Origin: Combretum micranthum | Taxonomy: Eukaryota > Streptophyta > Magnoliopsida > Myrtales > Combretaceae | Length of the DNA stretch: 64,000 bases | Reading direction: 5' to 3' | Assembly (NCBI GenBank): GCA_024138025.1 | Contig: JAMXBD010000635.1 | Location: 682,001-746,000, forward strand | In this document: positions 38,101-50,025 of the stretch, in pieces | How the letters are laid out: each line of letters starts with the position of its first letter | Numbering within the stretch: position 1 is the first letter of the stretch | The notes under the pieces: generated by a model | What the model saw: only the letters and a program-made list of their open reading frames with translations | Database searches by the model: none | What the model was told of the DNA's origin: nothing | Position numbers and translations under genes: made by a program

Positions 38101-40039
38101 CTCATATTCATCAATTTTAAATTTCTATTGCCTATTTTCCTATCTTAATATTATAATTATAATTACTAATTGTATCATATTAATTAATATCAAATTGAAA
38201 CCACCCAATCATCCTAAAATTCCTATAGAACCGTTACAAGTACGTGCATGCTCAAATAATTTAACTTTAATCTATTACTTTAATTACATATTTAATATTA
38301 CGTCAGTAAACCTATGATTTGAATTAAAATAGCATGGGTTATTTTGAACTCCTATATGGTCGATAATTAATATTCTTATCTTTTTTTTTCACTAAATCAA
38401 AGTATGTTTCCAAACAACTAAACAGATTATGCCTACAAGCAAAAAATAAATAAATAAATTAAAGCAGAATTAATGATCTCACGTAAATTCTTATATGGTT
38501 CAACACAATATATACACATATATTATTTTTAATTACCTTTATGTTGGTAGATGTTGTGATGATGATTTTTTTTTTCCTTCTTTCTTAATTGAAAACTGTG
38601 ATCCTAAGGTTAGACATGAAAATAAATTATCAGTCTGCACAATTTTCAAAATAATTGAAAAGCTTAAACAAAATTCCTTTTACCTTGAACAAATGATTTT
38701 CTTTTCTTCTTTCTTTTGTTGGAAATTCATCATCTCTCTCTCTCTCTCTCTCTCTTTTTTAAAGGTAGGTTGTCCCGTATATTTTGGAAAGTTTCCAGTA
38801 GGATATGCAGCGCTTATTTTTCATTGTGGAAGATCGAAGAAATAAAAAAAGGATAGTAGTTATTTTATATGATAAAAAGTTATGGTTATTGATATTTGAG
38901 TAGTGTTAACATTTGGTTGTAGAAGCTGGTGTGGTGTTAGTCTCCTTCGGCTAAAGGGGAAAAAGAAGGAGAAAGTGAGTTTATGTCTAACTTTTTGTAA
39001 TCTATTAGGCTTGATATATTAAGGTTCAATATTTTTATATTGTCCAGACTCTACACGATTCCTTATTGGGGAAGAGTTAAGGTGGATGACATCATCAAGT
39101 AATTAACGGTAGATGAGGCGGTGAATTTTATCCTTATCCTATGTACTTCACTTGATTTATTTTCTTTTTTTCTTTTTTTTTTATTTCTACAAGTTTTTAC
39201 CGTGTATGGTTGTATATACATATATATATATATATAAACTAATGTAAAGATTTATGGCAAGCATTAATGACGAGATGGATTTGTTAATTAGTATAAAACA
39301 AAAGTAAATTAAGTTTTAGATTTTTAAAATTATATAGTGTATATTATTGATTTGAAATATAAAGTTTAAAGCCTATACGATTGAGTATTTTTAGTGTTTT
39401 ATCCTATGCGATTAAAAATTTCAGACCATGGTTTTAGTTTCTATAGACTCGAAATTTTCTAACTAGCATGTCGGTGTAGTTCGAAATTTTTTATTGAAGT
39501 CTAGATTTGTAGATATTAATTGATTTTTTTTTTAATTCTAGCGATTTATCTTTAAGTCATCGTTTTATAACCAACATTTTTTTTTAAATTAATCATTTCA
39601 TTTTATACTTGAAATCTAAGGGTACCTATGGTTACTTGTCGAGTCATCGACTTGTTTTCCGAAATCTTATCTTCTATTGTCTAAGAATTTGTTATTCTTG
39701 ATTGTTGATGATTATAAATTTTCTAGTGCTACTTTAGGGTTTAGAATATGTGCAGACTATATATATATATATATATATTCTAATTATTGAATTTAAAGTA
39801 GAATAATTTTGGTGTTTATAATTATGACCGATTTATTATTGATCATTAATTATCCAAAGTTATGGAAGTTATATTGTTTTTGGGATTTTATTAGTAAGGA
39901 TTCTAATCATACTTTAGTATTTTTAAATCGTGAAAATTTTGGAGTAATTTTTTATATTTTTATTATAGTTCTTTTATGATTCTGCATTTTAATTATAATA
40001 TTTATTATAATCGGATTATGTAAAGTCAAGGGGATTACA
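35123..40039 (-). repeat. 3' LTR of element 2
   Basis: Plus-strand reading starts TATCACGCTCAAAAGG (TG changed to TA) and ends GGGGATTACA. It carries ~440 bp (about 39580-40022) that are missing from the other LTR. It contains microsatellites: (TA)n near 37511-37528, (AAAAT)n near 38033-38067, (TC)n near 38731-38754 and (TA)n near 39220 and 39757. Short frames inside (35214-35546, 36242-36454) also occur with frameshifts in the other LTR and are not genes. Confidence 0.92.
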
Positions 40040-40056
40040 CTCTCCCGCCCTTAAGA
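40040..40056 (-). promoter_or_regulatory. Polypurine tract of element 2
   Basis: In element sense AAGGGCGGGAGAG directly precedes the LTR start TGTAATCC, with CGAGGACGAAACTTTTCTT just upstream. Confidence 0.88.
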
Positions 40057-40809
40057 AAAGTTTCGTCCTCGAAACTTGTAGGGGTTTGTCTAAATTTCTA
40101 AAGAATCTAGTACTTATAATTCCTTCTATTATGATATTTATTTCTTTCTTATAGTTCTTTTTTTTTTTTTATAACACTAGTCAAATAGTATTCCTAGAGA
40201 TCAAGAATAGTAACTACATAATTATTTGTGAAACCTATTGATTCATATATTCACTCAAATGGTTGAGGTATCTCTTTAATGCCTATATATTCTATGATCA
40301 AATAATTAGTCTGAGAGCTTTACTTATAGCGAACAAGCCATAAGTTAATCGTTTTAAATTACACTATACAATAGGGCTTATTATTGTCTTTGTATCGATA
40401 ATCTAACTCAACTCATTGTCATTATCAGGTCTTCTATTTGTCTCTTATTTGTATGTTATTTCAACCATTCATAGTAAAATAAAGACTAGAGCTTCTTCTA
40501 GGTTCTCATTGATATGTCTACTACATTTCCATGTCATCGTTTATAATTCCATTCTCATCAACGTTTCATATCATTTAATAGATCCTTTCTTAGTACAAAC
40601 AACTTTGATACTAAGATATTACAGTAAGTCGTATAAACTCTCATTGGATAATCCTTACTATATTCCCAATGTTTAGTAGAATTCTACCACAATAGATTTA
40701 TCCTCCTAAGCTATTGCTTCATCTAACTCTTCAAATTGGAATGATTTGTAGTGTCACTTTGTCTTTTGAGAACAATGTGTGGAAATGTGTCTAGATTCCT
40801 TGCATATAA
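40057..40809 (-). other. Non-coding interior of element 2
   Basis: AT-rich sequence between gag and PPT, where a complete element would carry about 4 kb of pol. No pol motif seen. Confidence 0.6.
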
Positions 40810-41560
40810 AACATATTATTCGTGTTCTTTTCGGACATTGTTAGCTATATGTCCAACATTACCACAGTAATAACACTTATGTTGTAGTTGAGGGCATTTT
40901 CTTGGATAGTGAGGTCCTCTACACCTCCAGCAAACAAGTTTGTTTTTCTTCAACACCTTTATTTCATCCTTTTGAAGCGGCTCAGAACTTTTTACCTTTT
41001 TAGATGAAGTATTTGTTTCCGAACTGTCATGCATTTCCTTTGTAGATGTTTGTTTCCTTTTCTCAAGCTGTTCTACTTCATTTCTCCTTTCATCTCCAAG
41101 TTTCGTGCTTTTTCAATAAGGGTATCGAAGTCAGGAAGTTCAAGTTCAACCAACTCCTCTGAAGATATGTTCTAATCTAGGCATGAAAAATTGCTTTTTC
41201 TTCTCTTTATTGTCTTTATAAGCGTCTGGTGCAAATTGAAACAATCAATTAAACTTTTGTTCATATTCATCAATAGTCTTATCATCTTGGGTCAATTCCA
41301 TCAATTCAACTTTGTACTTTGTCTCCATATTGCTCATGACGTTCTTCTCATGTGAAACATCTTGTTGTTTAGTTCTTGGTTGTTCAACTCGTTATATTTC
41401 ATACATTTGTTCGTTTCTTACTTTAGTAGCTCTTGTCCTCGAGCTTGTATCATATATTCATCATAATATAATTCTCTATTAAAATCTCCAAAAACTTCAC
41501 TAATATATCCAATTATACTAAAATTTTTCTACTCATGAATGTCATGTAATAATCTCCAAG
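40810..41560 (-). pseudogene. gag of element 2 with two zinc knuckles
   Basis: Minus-strand reading. The intact 3' part (41034-40816) carries CWRCRGPHYPRKCP and CYYCGNVGHIANNV, two tandem CCHC nucleocapsid knuckles; the second has Asn-Val where a final Cys is expected. Upstream, degenerate frames resemble the gag capsid domain (ELTQDDKTIDEYEQKF, FQFAPDAYKDNKEKKKQFF). Stops and shifts between these parts mean no intact Gag. It would package RNA in virus-like particles. The upstream limit is approximate. Confidence 0.8.
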
Positions 41561-42356
41561 TGAAAATTTATACTTACAATCATCATTGATTTATTTCCAA
41601 GGCTCAGTTTGTAAGCAACCATTGTTATGCATGCTAATTCGCATAAATAAGACTTGTATTGACTGTTACATCAATCCTTTGTTAATTATTGGTGCTTAAA
41701 TTAAATAGACTACCTCTTCCAATTTCCTATTGCACCATTTATGGATTTTGATATGAGGACTTCTTTTTCTTAGTATACAGATCCAATTTAGGTCATGTTT
41801 TGTTACCAGAACTATGACCTTGTTCATGGTAGTAATGATTGATATTTCTGATACTATTACTTTACCGGATTCCAATTTTTCTTAGAACCTTTATAAATGT
41901 ATCAGAATCATATAATATCCTTCTTACGTCAGCTGATAATATCCCAATACAAGAGAAAGTTCCTTCTTTCATTCACCTTCCTAACATAATACAACCAAAG
42001 ATATTACTGATTTTTCCACTGATGTGTTGTGTTGTACTATCTATAGTTGTTATGTCTCTTTGTCAATTCCAATTCATCTAGTAGAGGGTGGGGTATGTAG
42101 TTTTGTCATCAAAGTTTAACTGACCTAGAAGCTTATGGTTTGGCTTCTATTATAAGATTATACTACCCTTGTACATAAGAAAGAAAGATAAGACATCACA
42201 TTTATATGGACAACAAGTGCCCATATAATACTCGTAATACATAACTATATATAGTCTAAATGTCTACATCTTTTAGTTTGTGAACTTAATTTATCTACCC
42301 AAGTGCTACCCCAATCTCACATTTGGTAGGTTGCTCCTATCTCTGACAAACCTATA
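41561..42356 (-). other. Leader / 5' gag region of element 2
   Basis: Degenerate sequence between the PBS and the recognisable capsid part of gag. Short frames exist but none shows family motifs. Confidence 0.5.
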
Positions 42357-42368
42357 GCTCTGATACCA
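42357..42368 (-). promoter_or_regulatory. Primer-binding site of element 2 (tRNA-Met type)
   Basis: In element sense TGGTATCAGAGC, an exact 12 nt match to the common plant initiator-tRNA-Met PBS, 5 nt from the LTR end GGCGTGACA. It fixes the element in minus orientation. Confidence 0.92.
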
Positions 42369-42373
42369 AACTC

Positions 42374-43945
42374 TGTCACGCCTCAAAAGGAGGCCTAGTA
42401 AGATTAATCTAAAGCTATCATACCACATGTGTACCCATAATATGAGAGCCGTCTTATAAATCAGAGTGTACAAGACTCTATTTATTATCAATGTTTTTAT
42501 ATAAATGATATATTATATTACTGGGTTTCAACTATGGAATCCGATTGTCCACTTTCTACCAAGATCACAGAGAATTGGTATCCCCTACCAAATAGTGAAA
42601 AAGGGTTTCACACTTACGACTTACAAATTTTAAATTATTATAAAATTTATCTAATTTACATTCTAAGTTTACAATACTATATTTCTATCTTCAATAGAGT
42701 TTGTTGGAGAAGCTCTCTTCACACATTCCTATCCCAATCCCAGCTAGTATTGATCCTGCACAAAAATTGTTGGGGCGTGAGCGAACCACGGGCTCAGTGA
42801 GATAACCTGACTAGACCACACATCAACCATAACAAAAAAGTATAATTATCAATCATATGCAATGCAACAATCAATCATATGCACATTACAAGCTTGGATG
42901 ATCTAGAGTCCAAAGCAAAATGGAGATTTACACCCTCTCATCGGGGTTAAAGGATCACATTGCTACGGCCTACCTACCTTGGAGAGACTAAGCATACAGA
43001 AATACAACAATCCTCACTTTAATTATCTCTTTAAGTTAACTATATCTTAAATCTCTCATTTCCTGTTTTCTGCCTTAGAAACTCCACTAAGTGTTAGTCA
43101 TTTCAAAGCGATACCATAAGCGGCGTCCTTCATTTACCATTTAGTTCCTATAGTATCGACAGCTCAAAGGTAACCTTGCGTTGATCTAATAGGTTTTAGC
43201 TTAGGTCAACCAAGCATTATCAGAGGGCCAAAATACTTACACATAGTAGGCTGCCACTTACTCAAATGCTATTTATGCAAATCGTGTAATGTATGATCGT
43301 TTCCTTTTATAGTGTCAAAAGCTTTTAGTCAGGTTTAAGGTGATCATACAATTCACATACAATATCAACATGCTTCATATAGTAATTATCATATAATAAA
43401 CTTATCGCTTATAATAGGATAATTTTGGCAATCAAGCATACACTAAACATCATGCAGTATACCCAACCCCACATGCATTTAGTTTAATGTATTATTATTA
43501 TAAATGCAGCTATATTACAAGCACAAACAGTATGACAAAGTCAAAGTCACTCATCTGTGGTCTTCGCTAAACTATCGGAATATGCTACTGGAAGTCTGGA
43601 AATTGATCTATTTTCCTATGAAAGGAAAAACAGAGATTCATTATTGGAGTGTTTCTGTAAGAGAAGTCTTCCTAGAATTAAATGTGCTGATCTCAATCGC
43701 GGATATTAGACTAAGCTCGTTATATTAATTATTGTGTCGTTCAATAATTTAATTGAATCCTTATAGGTGCTTAATTATTTAGACTCTTTTCATTTTATTA
43801 TAATATATTTATATTTTGTCCACCTGTTAAAATCGACTTTAATATCAATATGAATAGAAATTTATTCCTATCATTAAAATACTCATTCAAAACTATAAGC
43901 ACATATAATAATCATTGCGTTTTATTTTATTTTATTTTGTATTTC

Positions 43946-43990
<45 letters not shown>

Positions 43991-46906
43991 GTTTTTCCTT
44001 TGTCACCAACTATGCATAAAATTATATCATATCCCTATTGTTATCTTTTATACTACAGATTATTTCACCTTTACTCCTTAAAAATCCTTCATAGAATAGT
44101 AATCATTCATTCAAGATCTAAAAATTAATGGTAAAGATCTATTACGGTGTACATGAGAGGCATTTTATTCAGCCATTTTATTTCATATTGTTTTAGTGGA
44201 TTATTTCAAATTTATTTCCATTCTTTTACCATTATGAGTCATAGTCACATTTATACATATATGAGGATCGAATATATATGTGTATATTTTCATCTACCTT
44301 AACTAGTTATATGCTCGACTTATTTTTAATTAGCTAATATTAAACCTAAACTATTTAGTGAAGGAAACATAATTATGATATTTAAGTCTGTAGATGATCA
44401 TATGTATATATCTTTATATTGTCCCCTTTGGGCTAATTATTTTAAAATGGAAGTAAAACAATTTCTCTTATAATTTATATGAGGACCGAAATAGGCAGGT
44501 ATACATCATTTCCATTATTACATATTTTGACTTTTCATCTCTTCTAACAATTAGTGTTATTATTCTACTTAATGCAAAATGAAAGCAATACAATTCTATT
44601 AAAATATTAAGGAAGCGGAGGCACCCACTTTTACTTTTATGCTCCATTTGTCTACTCATGTGTCAACCAGCTAACATATAAAGTAAATAAATAAATAAAA
44701 TATATAAACAACATGAGCATATGTCTTATACATAATCTATTTAGTTTTTTTTTTTTTTAATACAATTAGCGTTGTCGTGAATCACAACAATATATATATA
44801 TATATAAATATATTTTTATTTGTTATACTTCTAAATTCCTTTTATTTGTTACATTCAATATATATATATATATATTTTTTCTACATACATATAACCTTTT
44901 TTTTTCTTTCTTTCTTTTTTTTTTTTTGCTATTCACTTTATATCTATCAACATACAATTTAATATTAATATAGTATAATTTCCCTTAAACGTCATGGAGC
45001 TGAACACTCATGTGTATGTATAACTATCTTTTCTTTTTATTATTTGTTTATATACCTATATAGATTTTCGTAGGGCTGAATATCCATGCACACACATCCA
45101 TATGAATGCATAAGTTTTTAATTATTTCTTTTTGCTATATCAATCCTACAATTCTGAATAACTATCTAAATTACAACAAATTACCTTCAAATTGAAAATC
45201 AACCAATATAATTTTCTCTTTTTATTTTATTTATTTTTGGTAGAGATATGTATAAATTGCTCCTTGGTTGTTTTAATTTCATTGAAATAAATTTCTAGCA
45301 TGAGATTCACTATCACGAAATTAGTAAAAAAAATAAAAATAAAAATAAAATCAACACGAATCCCTTATTCTTGGAGCTGAGACTCATATTCTTCAATTTT
45401 AAATTTCTATTGCCTATTTTCCTATCTTAATATTATAATTATAATTACTAATTGTATCATATTAATTAATATCAAATTGAAACCACCCAATCATCCTAAA
45501 ATTCCTATAGAACCGTTACAAGTACGTGCATGCTCAAATAATTTAACTTTAATCTATTACTTTAATTACATATTTAATATTACGTTAGTAAATCTATGAT
45601 TTGAATTAAAATAGCATGGGTTATTTTAAACCTATGTGGTCGATAATCAATATTCTTATCTTTTTCTTTTCACTAAATCAAAGTATGTTTCCAAACAACT
45701 AAACAGATTATGCCTATAAGCAAAAAATAAAAAATAAAAATAATTAAATTATTTAAAGCAGAATTAATGATCTCACGTAAATTCTTATATGGTTCAATAC
45801 AATATATACACCTATATTATTTTTAATTACCTTTATGTTAGTAGATGATGTGATGATGATTTTTTTTCCTTCTTTCCTAATTGAAAATCGTGATCCTAAG
45901 TTCAGACATGAAAATAAATTATTAATCAGCACAATTTTCAAAATAATTGAAAAGCTTAAACAAAATTGCTTTTACCTTGAACAAATGATTTTCTTTTCTT
46001 CTTTCTTTTGTTGGAAATTCATCATCTCTCTCTCTCTCTCTTAAAGGTAGGTTGTCTCGTATATTTTGGAAAGTTTCTAGTTGGATATGCAGCGCTTATT
46101 TTTCATAGTGGAAGATCGAAGAAATAAAAAAAGGATAATAGTTATTTTATATGATAAAAAGTTATGGTTATTGATATTTGAGTAGTGTTAACATTTGGTT
46201 GTAGAAGCTGGTGCGGTAGTTAGTCTCCTTCGGCTAAAGCGGAAAAAGAAGGAGAAAGTGAGTTTATGTCTAACTTTTTGTAATCTATTAGGCTTGATAT
46301 ATTAAGGTCCAATATTTTTATACTGTCCAGACTCTACACGATTCCTTGTTAGGGTAGAATTAAGGTGGATGACATCATCAAGTAATTAATGGTAGATGAG
46401 GCGGTGAATTTGATCCTTATCCTATGTACTTCACTTGATTTTTTTTCTTTTTTCTTTTTTCTTTTTTTTTTTTTTTATTTCTGCAAGTTTTTACCGTGTA
46501 TGGTTGTATATACATATATATATATATATATAAACTAATGTAAAAGATTTATGGCAGGCATTAATGACGAGACAGATTTGTTAATTAGTATAAAACAAAA
46601 GTATATGAATTAAGTTTTAAATTTTTAAAATTATATAGTGTATATTATTGATTTGAAATATAAAGTTTAAAGCCTATACCATTGAGTACTTTTAGTGTTT
46701 TATCCTATACGATTAAAATTTTCAGACCATGGTCTTAGTTTCTATTGACTCGAAATTTTCTAACTAGCATGTCGGTGTAGTTCGAAATTTTTTATTGAAG
46801 TCTAGATTTGTAGATATTAATTGATTTTTTTTTAATTCTAGCGGTTTATCTTTAAGTCATCGTTTTATAACCAACAGTTTTTTTTTTTAAAGTCAAGGAG
46901 ATTACA
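42374..46906 (-). repeat. 5' LTR of element 2
   Basis: Plus-strand reading TGTCACGCCTCAAAAGG to GGAGATTACA. Aligns with 35123-40039 throughout, except for a ~440 bp deletion near its right end (46879-46890, in a poly(T)) and microsatellite length changes, notably a (TTA)n expansion at 43948-43990. Confidence 0.92.
43948..43990. repeat. (ATT)n microsatellite expanded in one LTR
   Basis: About 14 consecutive ATT units, while the matching place in the sister LTR (about 36702-36716) has only 3-4. This shows growth after insertion. Confidence 0.9.
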
Positions 46907-47119
46907 CTACCTGCTCGATATTCGAGTTAGATTCACCTAAATATAATAAATATTTTGAATAAACTATAAGAAATTAGCTAAAGTATCCAATTTGTAAGCT
47001 ATAATAAAGTAGCTATAGTTTTGTGTTGAATAAACTAGAAGAAATTAGTGCTAAATTTTTAATCACATGTAACTTTTTTTTTTTTTTATCTTTTTTCCAT
47101 TTTTATGCATATATAGTCA
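46907..47119. other. Flank of element 2 with short duplication
   Basis: AT-rich; GAATAAACTATAAGAAATTAG (46957) and GAATAAACTAGAAGAAATTAG (47028) are two near-copies 71 bp apart. Poly(T) at 47069-47082. No gene. Confidence 0.5.
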
Positions 47120-47905
47120 AATTGAAATGGTTTTTAAAGTACTATTCAATATGAAATTGTCATTATTAAAGGAAGAGTGTAAAATGTTGAATCAACTAGG
47201 TATAAGCTGCAATTTTCACAATATTTTGACAACTTAAAGTGAAATCCTATTTTCCCTATAAGTTCATCATTCTTATCTGTTTTCGAAGATTTAGTAGCTG
47301 ATTTCATAGGATTTTTCATCTACAATCCATTGGTAATGTTGCTTTCAGTTATAAGAACTTGTGACGTGCAGAAAAAGCCCAAAATAGTCTGCAATTTCGT
47401 GGAATTATTTGTAACACTTAGTGGATCTTGGTTTTTGCTCTATCTAATATGAAACTAGCCCATTTTCAACAAACAAGTAGTCGTTTCCATAAGATTTTTT
47501 ATGTACTTTCTTATTGTAGCATTGTTTTTATTAAAAGAAACACATTAAGTGATGAGTCGGTCCCAAATAGTCTAGAAGTTTCACAACACTATGACAACTC
47601 TTATAGAATTCTTGTTTTGTGATATTTTGGCCATTTCATATATGCTTTCACCAAATAAATAGGTTATTTCATAGATTTTTTCGAGTACTTTCCATTGGTT
47701 GTGGAATTTTAATTGAAAGAAACATGAAAGGTGCTGAAAAAGCTAGGAACAATTTGCAATTTTTGTGAAGTGAATTCTTGTTTTTGTGATATCTAATTCG
47801 TTTCTAATCTGTTTTCAATAAATAAATAGCCAATCTCACTCTATTTTTTGAGTACTTTTCAATGATGATATTATTTTTATGAAATAAAAGGCAATGGTAT
47901 AGGAA
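47120..47905 (+). repeat. Degenerate ~180 bp tandem repeat (about 4-5 units)
   Basis: The landmark (A)TTTCATAGATTTTTNGAGTACTTTC recurs in variant form at about 47127, 47301, 47483, 47666 and 47833 (spacings ~174, 182, 183, 167). Each unit also has TTTTATTGAAAGAAACA-like, GTGCTGAAAAAG-like and GAATTCTTGTTTTTGTGAT-like words. It is unrelated by eye to the 169 bp satellite. Strongly diverged. Confidence 0.75.
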
Positions 47906-48300
47906 GGAACCAGGTCAGATTATGAATTTTCACTTGCATCAGTTTAAACACTTATTCTCAACTCCTTTTCCTTTAGTTTTGTTGTTGTTCCTTGCTGGGT
48001 CGTCTACTTGTCATTCAAGACTTTTAGCACTTTAGAAACATAAACTTGCATGTAAATCTATTCCTCTTGAATCTCTATTCACTTCTTAATCACCTAGGTT
48101 GACCATTTCTTTTCAATCATCCAAGATCATAATTCATACAAGCTGTGTTCACCATTATTGTTCATAAGTCTTTCTTTTCTATTGTAAGCTCTCATAACTA
48201 TTCCCCCTTTAAGGGATGAGTCCAGAGCATCTTAATGGCTTTTGTCTCATGTACACAATACCGGGCATAAAGTTAATTATTTCTTTGTCTTATATACCTT
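47906..48300. other. Unassigned AT-rich sequence
   Basis: No gene or repeat recognised; the left end of the gypsy LTR that follows may lie within it. Confidence 0.3.
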
Positions 48301-48933
48301 AATAGGAAGGTGGTTACATTAAAATAAGGTGAGAGTTCCAACCAAAAGTAGCAGAATTCAGCAAGCAAAGGCTAATACATGGGATGTTATAGTTGGTTAG
48401 TGTGGCTTGAAGAGAAAAGGAGGAAAGAAAATAAATAAATAGACAAATATACAAATAACTAGTGATGTGGATGAGATAGCTGATACGTTTATGAGCAAAG
48501 AAGCGGCCAAGAAGCGACCTCGAAAGCATAGGAATGAAAGTTGCCGGTCTTAAAAGGCCGACCTTGATGGGAACCAACAAAGCCGGCTATAAGATGTCGG
48601 CTGAAGGAGATAGGCCGCTGGCCTAGGTGCAGGCTTAGAGTCGACTTACATTTAGACCTCTCGATGTTTCCCTTTTTGAGTTGTTAACTTTTCTTCAGCT
48701 TTTAATTATCCGAGTTATTTTTCTTTATTGTTGTTTTTAGGACTTTGTTATGCATATAAATAGTCTAGAGACCCTAGCTTATGTTCGTTCAAACATTTTT
48801 TTATCAATTTGAAATCTAAGTTTGGAGAATTCTATTTGAAATTGCAATTGTTTTACAATTGTGTGAATTAAGTTCACGTTTGAGATTCACTCGTCGAGTG
48901 TTCTCTGTTTATCCACACTTATTTGCTACGTCA
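48301..48933 (+). mobile_element. 3' part of a gypsy LTR (left end unresolved)
   Basis: Ends ...TTTGCTACGTCA at 48933, just before a PBS. It holds a GGCCG/GCCGGC-rich island (48500-48645) and a TATA box (GCATATAAATAG, ~48752). The sequence between TATA and the LTR end is ~180 nt, so R/U5 is short compared with the other LTRs here. The LTR start was not located. Confidence 0.65.
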
Positions 48934-48936
48934 GAT

Positions 48937-48948
48937 TAGTATTAGAGC
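48937..48948 (+). promoter_or_regulatory. Degenerate primer-binding site
   Basis: TAGTATTAGAGC, two transitions from TGGTATCAGAGC, 3 nt after the LTR end. Fits a tRNA-Met-primed gypsy element on the plus strand. Confidence 0.75.
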
Positions 48949-48968
48949 GGGAAAAGATTCTTGCAGAG

Positions 48969-49354
48969 ATGCCAGGAGACGACAGTTTAGAAAGCTGTCA
49001 TGTTCTAAATGTTGTGAGGGATGTGGAAGCCCTGTGAACCGAAATTGCAGGATCAAAGGGCGGTGTTAGGTGACATGAACCAAAGATTCCAGCGTTTCGA
49101 AGAGCACCTTGATGACCTGGTTACGCAATTTGCACGATGGGACCCAATGCCAATAGAGATAAGAATGTTGGTAGGAGACAACCAAAGGCAATAGATGCGT
49201 GCTGTGATCCTATTGGCAGGCCTATAGCTGCAAATCATAGATTACAGGTACCTGATGATGATTTAGAGGAAGAAGATGATATTCTAATCGAAGATGAACA
49301 ACCCCATAGGGGAGGTGGGTATGGTGGTAGAGGTGATTATGATGGTAGAGGTGG
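48969..49354 (+). pseudogene. N-terminal gag fragment of a gypsy element
   Basis: Reads MPGDDSLE...VLNVVRDVEAL from the ATG at 48969, a TGA, then DMNQRFQRFEEHLDDLVTQFARWDP in another frame, then RPIAANHRLQVPDDDLEEED and a Gly/Arg-rich end. This matches the coiled-coil N-terminus and acidic linker of plant gypsy gag proteins. It breaks off at 49354, where satellite sequence begins, so capsid, nucleocapsid and pol are missing. Confidence 0.78.
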
Positions 49355-49492
49355 TTAAGAAAATCAAGGATTTGGAGTTGGTGACTTGAGCAGCTTAAAA
49401 TCTAAGGACAATAGCTTATCAAAATCAATCATTTTTGGCAAAAAATAGATTAAGGAACTTTTGAGGCCTAGAGTGCCCAATTTTCATGAATT
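49355..49492 (+). repeat. 169 bp satellite monomer, partial
   Basis: AAGAAAATCAAGGATTTGGAG ... GAGGCCTAGAGTGCCCAATTTTC, the same unit and orientation as 16954-18042. It starts abruptly at the end of the gag fragment and stops at the insertion at 49493. Confidence 0.85.
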
Positions 49493-50025
49493 TTATCATA
49501 TTTATTTTTTACTAGCATATGAAAAAGAAGAACACAAGTCTTGTATTTTTAGATTTTTCAAACCTCGGGTATATTTCGGAAGCAGAAATAGAAGCTAAAC
49601 TTTCCTTTTTTGGAGCAACGAAGTATATTGAAGACCTAACTCTATGAATTAAATATAATTGGGTATTATATTTAGTTGTTCCACTCATAAAGTAGAGCAT
49701 GAATCCAATCAGGACTTAAATTAATTTTTACAAGTTTATTATAAGGTTCTTTAAGTCGAAAAATAAAAATAATTGAAAGTATGACATGGATAAATAAGGA
49801 ATCGGGTTATAATTCTGAATAATGGTTTGGAATATTATTGGATATGTTATGGAATTAAAAGGAATGCAAAATGAAGCTCATTTAATGAAGAATTCATGAC
49901 AATAGCACTTCCAAAAGCCGTAAACAAATTTTCAGAAGCTACTACATTTGGTCTTATACAAATAGTTTGGAAATATATACTTTGTAAATCATTGTATATT
50001 TGCATTGTAACATTAATATTAGAAT
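49493..50025. other. ~530 bp unidentified insertion in the satellite
   Basis: Separates two satellite pieces. On the plus strand around 49510-49690 a frame reads GYISEAEIEAKLSFFGATKYIEDLTL then a stop, and around 49896 another reads ALPKAVNKFSEATTFGLIQ. These look less random than the surroundings but I do not recognise a family. No terminal repeats seen. Confidence 0.45.

Larger units (their letters stand above)
35123..46906 (-). mobile_element. Chromovirus-like LTR element 2, gag-only, with very long LTRs
   Basis: Two direct repeats, 35123-40039 (4.9 kb) and 42374-46906 (4.5 kb), about 95-96% identical where I compared them, flank a 2334 bp interior. In minus orientation the PBS TGGTATCAGAGC lies 5 nt from the 5' LTR (42374-46906), gag with two CCHC knuckles follows, and a PPT (AAGGGCGGGAGAG) precedes the 3' LTR start TGTAATCCCC at 40039. 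The GAGGACGAAACTTTTCTTAAG context before the PPT is the usual chromovirus arrangement. There is no protease, RT or integrase. The flanks tctcc and ctacc do not form a clear TSD. It is the youngest-looking two-LTR element here. Confidence 0.9.

Noticed and set aside
49137..49358. 73-codon frame ending in a Gly/Arg-rich stretch as a possible RNA-binding protein
   Set aside because: The upstream sequence shows it is the acidic linker and end of a truncated gypsy gag, preceded by an LTR end and PBS.
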